Part shown: positions 60,912 to 64,000 of the stretch, in pieces
How the letters are laid out: each line of letters opens with the position of its first letter
Numbering within the stretch: the stretch's first letter is position 1
Source of the DNA: an uncultured Eubacteriales bacterium
GTDB taxonomy: Bacteria; Bacillota; Clostridia; Oscillospirales; CAG-272
NCBI GenBank assembly: GCA_934503195.1
Contig: CAKSVM010000003.1
Span: 11,598 to 75,597, forward strand
Reading direction: 5' to 3'
Length of the DNA stretch: 64,000 nt
The notes under the pieces: model-generated
Told to the model about the DNA's origin: nothing
The model's database searches: none
What the model saw: the letters and a program-made list of their open reading frames with translations, nothing else
Translations under genes and position numbers: made by a program

Positions 60912-60973
60912 TATACGCGCACTGCCGTTTGCACAGCGGCGGCGCGAAAATGAATGTGCGGAAAGGTAAAAAA

Positions 60974-61951
60974 ATGAAAACCATTAAACGTCTTATCTCC
61001 GTAATCCTCGTACTCGCCCTCGCCGCTCTCTCGGCACTCTCGATCGTCTCCTGCGGCGACTCCGGAAAAGTCAAGATCGCGATCGTCCAGCCGATGGATC
61101 ACACTTCGCTCAATCAGATCCGCGACAAGATCATCTCGACACTCGAGGAACTCGGCTACACCTCCGACAAGGCCGTCATCATCCAGAAGAACGCCTCGAA
61201 CGACGCTTCCCTCCTCCCCTCGATCTACGACAGCCTGATCTCGGACGGCGTTGACGTCATCATCCCGATCGGAACCGGAACGGCTCAGGTCGCGGCCTCC
61301 AAGACGACTTCGATCCCGATCGTCTTCGCGGCGGTCTCGGATCCGGTCATGGCCGGACTCGTCGAATCGTTTGACAAGACCGACAAGAACATCACCGGCG
61401 TCTCCGATTACATCGCGGTCGAGGATATCTTCGGACTCGCAAAGGAACTCACCCCGGACGCAAAGACCTTCGGACTCGTCTACAACGCCAGCGAAATCAA
61501 CTCGACCGTCAAGATTGAACGCGCCAAGGCTTACTGCGAAGCGAACGGACTCAAATATAAGGAAGCGACCGTGACCTCCACCGCCGACATTCAGCAGGCC
61601 GTCGCCTCGATCGCGGCAGACGTCGACGCCTTCTTCACCCCCGACGACAACACGGTCGCGTCTGGCATGAACGTCTACGCCGGATTCCAGAAGGAATACA
61701 ACGCGCCGATCTACTGCGGAGCCGACTCGATGGTAAAGGATGGCGGATTCGCGACCTACGGCATCGACTATGACATCCTCGCGACTCAGGTAGCCCAGAT
61801 GACCGACCGCATCCTCAAGGGCGGCAAGATTTCCGACAACCCCGTCGAGCAGGTCGCAAATCCCGCTAAGCTCATCAACAAGTCGGTCGCCGACGACCTC
61901 GGAATCAAGATCTCCGACTCGGTTCTCGCCACCTATACCGTAATCGGCTGA
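60974..61951 (+). CDS. trpX: Tryptophan ABC transporter substrate-binding lipoprotein
   Basis: A 325-residue lipoprotein with signal sequence and lipobox SIVSC (Cys27). The mature part is the ABC_sub_bind family (COG2984), similar to periplasmic sugar-binding folds: IAIVQPMDHTSLNQIRD, IPIGTGTAQVAA, IPIVFAAVSDPV, FFTPDDNTVASG and GIDYDILATQVAQM. With the T-box carrying a Trp specifier, this is the TrpX of the predicted tryptophan transporter TrpXYZ. The ATG at 60974 has AAAGG 7 nt upstream; the frame from 60929 starts too early for a signal peptide. A perfect palindromic hairpin lies before trpY. Confidence 0.9.
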   Translation: MKTIKRLISVILVLALAALSALSIVSCGDSGKVKIAIVQPMDHTSLNQIRDKIISTLEELGYTSDKAVIIQKNASNDASLLPSIYDSLISDGVDVIIPIGTGTAQVAASKTTSIPIVFAAVSDPVMAGLVESFDKTDKNITGVSDYIAVEDIFGLAKELTPDAKTFGLVYNASEINSTVKIERAKAYCEANGLKYKEATVTSTADIQQAVASIAADVDAFFTPDDNTVASGMNVYAGFQKEYNAPIYCGADSMVKDGGFATYGIDYDILATQVAQMTDRILKGGKISDNPVEQVANPAKLINKSVADDLGIKISDSVLATYTVIG

Positions 61952-61967
61952 CAGAAAAAAACAACAA

Positions 61968-61995
61968 AAGGCAGACGCGGATCCGCGTCTGCCTT
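61968..61995 (+). other. Intercistronic palindromic hairpin in trpXYZ
   Basis: A perfect 28-bp palindrome AAGGCAGACGCG/CGCGTCTGCCTT around GATC, between trpX and trpY. There is no strong T run. It may stabilise the trpX end or reduce read-through, giving more binding protein than permease. Confidence 0.6.
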
Positions 61996-62028
61996 CAACC
62001 CATATTATTCTGAAAGGACATACGCATC

Positions 62029-62931
62029 ATGTCACACCTGATCTTCGGCGCGATACAGCTCGGACTGATCTACGCCCTCATGGCGATGGGAAACTATGTC
62101 TCATTCCGGATCCTGAATATTCCCGACCTCACGGTCGACGGTTCGTTCGCGCTCGGAATGGCCGTCTCGGTAATGGTCTCGGCGACCGGACATTCCTTCC
62201 TCGCGCTGATTCTCGCGATAATCGCCGGAGCCGCCGCCGGAATCGTCACCGGACTTCTCCAGACAAAAGTCGGAATCAACCCGATCCTCGCCGGAATCCT
62301 CACGATGACCGCGCTCTATTCGGTCAACCTCTTCATCATGGGCGGAAAGGCGAATCAGTCGCTCTTCGATAAGCCGACCATCTTCAAGACTGTCCGTAAT
62401 CTCTTCCCCGAAGGCGCGCTCGCCGAGAATATCTCAAAAACGCTCGTCGTTCTCGTCGTCGTCGTGATCGTCGCGGCAATTCTCGCGGTCTTCTTCAAGA
62501 CAAGAACCGGAATGGCGATCCGCGCCACCGGAGACAACGAGGAAATGGTCCGCGCGTCGTCGATCAACGCCGATTTCACGAAATGCGTCGGATTCGCGAT
62601 CGCCAACGCCTGCATCGCGCTCGCGGGCGGAATCGTCTGCCAGTACAACCAGTCGGCCGACACCGGATACGGAAGCGGAATGCTCGTCGTCGGACTCGCG
62701 TCGGTTATAATCGGCGAGGCGGTGCTGCGGAAGGGCGGCGTCACGCGCGGGCTTATCTCGGTCGCGGTCGGATCGGTGCTTTACCAGCTGATAATCGCGC
62801 TCGCGCTGAAGGTCAACCTCCTCCCGGCGTACGGACTCAAATTCGTCTCGGCGGCAATCGTCGCGATCGCGCTCGGAATGCCGAAGATCAAAGCTTCCTT
62901 AGCGGGGCTGAAACGGGGGAAATCAAAATGA
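62029..62931 (+). CDS. trpY: Tryptophan ABC transporter permease
   Basis: A 300-residue inner-membrane permease of COG4120 (branched-chain/LivH-like fold) with about eight or nine helices. Typical segments are YALMAMGNYVSFRILNIPDLTVDGSF (start near residue 15; key LTVDGSF), LQTKVGINPILAGILTM and GLASVIIGEAVLRKGG near residue 225, which resembles the cytoplasmic EAA-like coupling loop. It is transcribed after trpX and overlaps trpZ by 4 bp. The tryptophan substrate is inferred from the T-box. Confidence 0.9.
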   Translation: MSHLIFGAIQLGLIYALMAMGNYVSFRILNIPDLTVDGSFALGMAVSVMVSATGHSFLALILAIIAGAAAGIVTGLLQTKVGINPILAGILTMTALYSVNLFIMGGKANQSLFDKPTIFKTVRNLFPEGALAENISKTLVVLVVVVIVAAILAVFFKTRTGMAIRATGDNEEMVRASSINADFTKCVGFAIANACIALAGGIVCQYNQSADTGYGSGMLVVGLASVIIGEAVLRKGGVTRGLISVAVGSVLYQLIIALALKVNLLPAYGLKFVSAAIVAIALGMPKIKASLAGLKRGKSK

Positions 62932-63722
62932 TGCTCGAACTCGACAACATAAAAAAGACCTTCCATCCCGGAACGGTCAACGAAAAAAAGGCTCTGAACG
63001 GCGTCACGCTGAAGGTCGACAGGGGCGATTTCGTCACGATAATCGGCTCGAACGGCGCGGGAAAATCGACGCTTTTCAACGCGATCTGCGGAAGCTTTCC
63101 GATCGACAGCGGTAAAATCACGCTCGACGGCAAGGATATCACCACGATGCCCGACTATAAGCGCGCGCTCGACGTCGGCCGCCTCTTTCAGGATCCGATG
63201 AAGGGAACCGCGCCGAATATGACGATCGAGGAAAATCTCTCGCTCGCGTATTGCAGAAAAGCCCAGAAGAGCTTCTTCGCGGTCAATAAGCGTGACAGCG
63301 ACTATTTCCGTGAGCTTCTGTCACAGCTCGGACTCGGACTCGAAGACCGGATGAAGACCAAGATCGGACTCCTCTCGGGCGGACAGCGTCAGGCCGTCTC
63401 GCTTTTAATGTCGACGATCTCGGATCCGAAGCTCCTCTTACTTGACGAACACACGGCCGCACTCGACCCGGCAACCGCGAAGAAGGTTCTCGACATCACG
63501 GTCGATATCGTCGGAAAGACCAAAACCGCGACGATGATGATCACGCACGACATGAAAGCCGCGCTGAAGCTCGGCAGCCGCACGATAATGATGGACGACG
63601 GAAACATCATCCTCGACATTTCGGGCGAAAAACGCGAAGCGATGACGGTCGACGACCTCCTTGAACTCTATTCGGAAAAGAGCAAAAAGCAGCTCACGAA
63701 CGACAGAATGCTGCTGAACTGA
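62928..63722 (+). CDS. trpZ: Tryptophan ABC transporter ATP-binding protein
   Basis: A 264-residue ATPase of COG1101. Walker A GSNGAGKST is near residues 40-48, the Q-loop region LFQDPMKG follows near 85, the signature LSGGQRQ near 148, Walker B LLLLDEHTAALD near 170, and the switch His in MITHDM near 202. The start is the first of two tandem ATGs at 62928, overlapping the trpY stop (ATGA), with GGGGGA 7 nt upstream. A terminator follows at once, closing the operon. Confidence 0.93.
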   Translation: MMLELDNIKKTFHPGTVNEKKALNGVTLKVDRGDFVTIIGSNGAGKSTLFNAICGSFPIDSGKITLDGKDITTMPDYKRALDVGRLFQDPMKGTAPNMTIEENLSLAYCRKAQKSFFAVNKRDSDYFRELLSQLGLGLEDRMKTKIGLLSGGQRQAVSLLMSTISDPKLLLLDEHTAALDPATAKKVLDITVDIVGKTKTATMMITHDMKAALKLGSRTIMMDDGNIILDISGEKREAMTVDDLLELYSEKSKKQLTNDRMLLN

Positions 63723-63725
63723 CAG

Positions 63726-63756
63726 AAAAAACGCCGACAAAAAATCGGCGTTTTTT
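63726..63756 (+). terminator. Terminator of trpXYZ
   Basis: AAAAAACGCCGA, AAAAA loop, TCGGCGTTTTTT. Confidence 0.92.
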
Positions 63757-63757
63757 C

Positions 63758-64000
63758 GCGACAAGGTGGACAAAAAAATCTGTTCGGTCAGGGATGAACA
63801 CATTCCGCCTCAATAAAAAGCGGCGGCACGCCGTATTCTTCGCGTGAGGTAATTGGTGAAGGAACGTAATGAACGGGAGGGGCAAGCCCCTCCCCTACAA
63901 GAGTTATACAAACCCGAACGCCCTTCTCTCTTTAGGTGAGGGCGACAGCCCGAACGGGTGGAGGAGTAACCACGTAGTGGTGACTCCGAACCCTCCTGAC
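63758..64000. repeat. Gene-free end of window with hairpin-rich, repeat-like DNA
   Basis: No gene is seen. A hairpin GGGAGGGGC-AA-GCCCCTCCC lies at 63875-63894, and GGAGT-A-ACCAC-GTA-GTGGT-G-ACTCC at 63963-63987. The octamer CCCGAACG occurs twice between them. The texture is that of a dispersed intergenic repeat, but the window shows only one copy. Confidence 0.4.

Overview
This 64 kb window looks like a chromosomal segment from an uncultured, strictly anaerobic Firmicute of class Clostridia, probably an Oscillospiraceae-like gut or rumen lineage; the exact placement is inference. The evidence is a reductive isoprenoid gene (ispH) whose frame runs on past the normal IspH end as in clostridial IspH-S1 fusions, the order FAD oxidoreductase-cmk-plsC-ispH, textbook sigma-A promoters with 17-bp spacers, several TTG starts, SLH surface anchoring, a T-box leader, rubrerythrin and FeoAB. 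No phage genes, insertion sequences, rRNA genes or CRISPR arrays were seen.

Layout. 1-7 kb holds a housekeeping minus-strand block: rpiR, a BaiN/HI0933-like flavoprotein, cmk, plsC and ispH in one tight operon, then asd-purD. 7-10.3 kb holds two alpha/beta hydrolases and an Rrf2-rubrerythrin oxidative-stress operon. 10.4-30.5 kb is an accessory carbohydrate region with five paralogous solute-binding lipoproteins, four AraC-type regulators (three of them divergent from a lipoprotein gene), a GH42-like hydrolase, a DUF5054/GH38-like protein, an alpha/alpha-toroid hydrolase, and a few unrelated genes (YhaM-like nuclease, MscS channel, nucleotidyltransferase). No ABC permease gene accompanies any of these lipoproteins. 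30.8-37.3 kb holds a YfhO-type membrane protein, a fifth AraC regulator, an ApbE/NusG-II/Gx-transporter operon resembling the EetA/EetB/FMN-transferase part of flavin-based electron-transfer loci, and a soluble SPFH protein with a three-fold N-terminal repeat and a roughly 430-nt structured leader. 38-43.6 kb holds a sixth binding lipoprotein, a dehydrogenase-methyltransferase pair and feoAB. 43.7-45.7 kb has an 85-bp tandem repeat, a winged-helix regulator with a degenerate receiver, and a DUF2971 protein. 45.9-57.6 kb is one 3,877-residue S-layer-anchored secreted protein. 57.8-63.7 kb holds a seventh binding lipoprotein, an unknown protein, and a tryptophan T-box controlling trpXYZ.

How it fits together. 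The cell appears to sense sugars with AraC regulators that are divergent from or adjacent to orphan binding proteins; the permease is presumably elsewhere and shared. All seven binding lipoproteins carry an EF-hand-like acidic loop at about residue 230-240. Ten copies of a palindrome GCAAC-N4-GTTGC lie in four intergenic zones (near rpiR, between the hydrolase and YfhO genes, before apbE, and around the SPFH leader and the sixth binding protein), often about 30 bp apart. They look like one unrecognised regulon or a dispersed operator-bearing element, and are the most novel signal I found.
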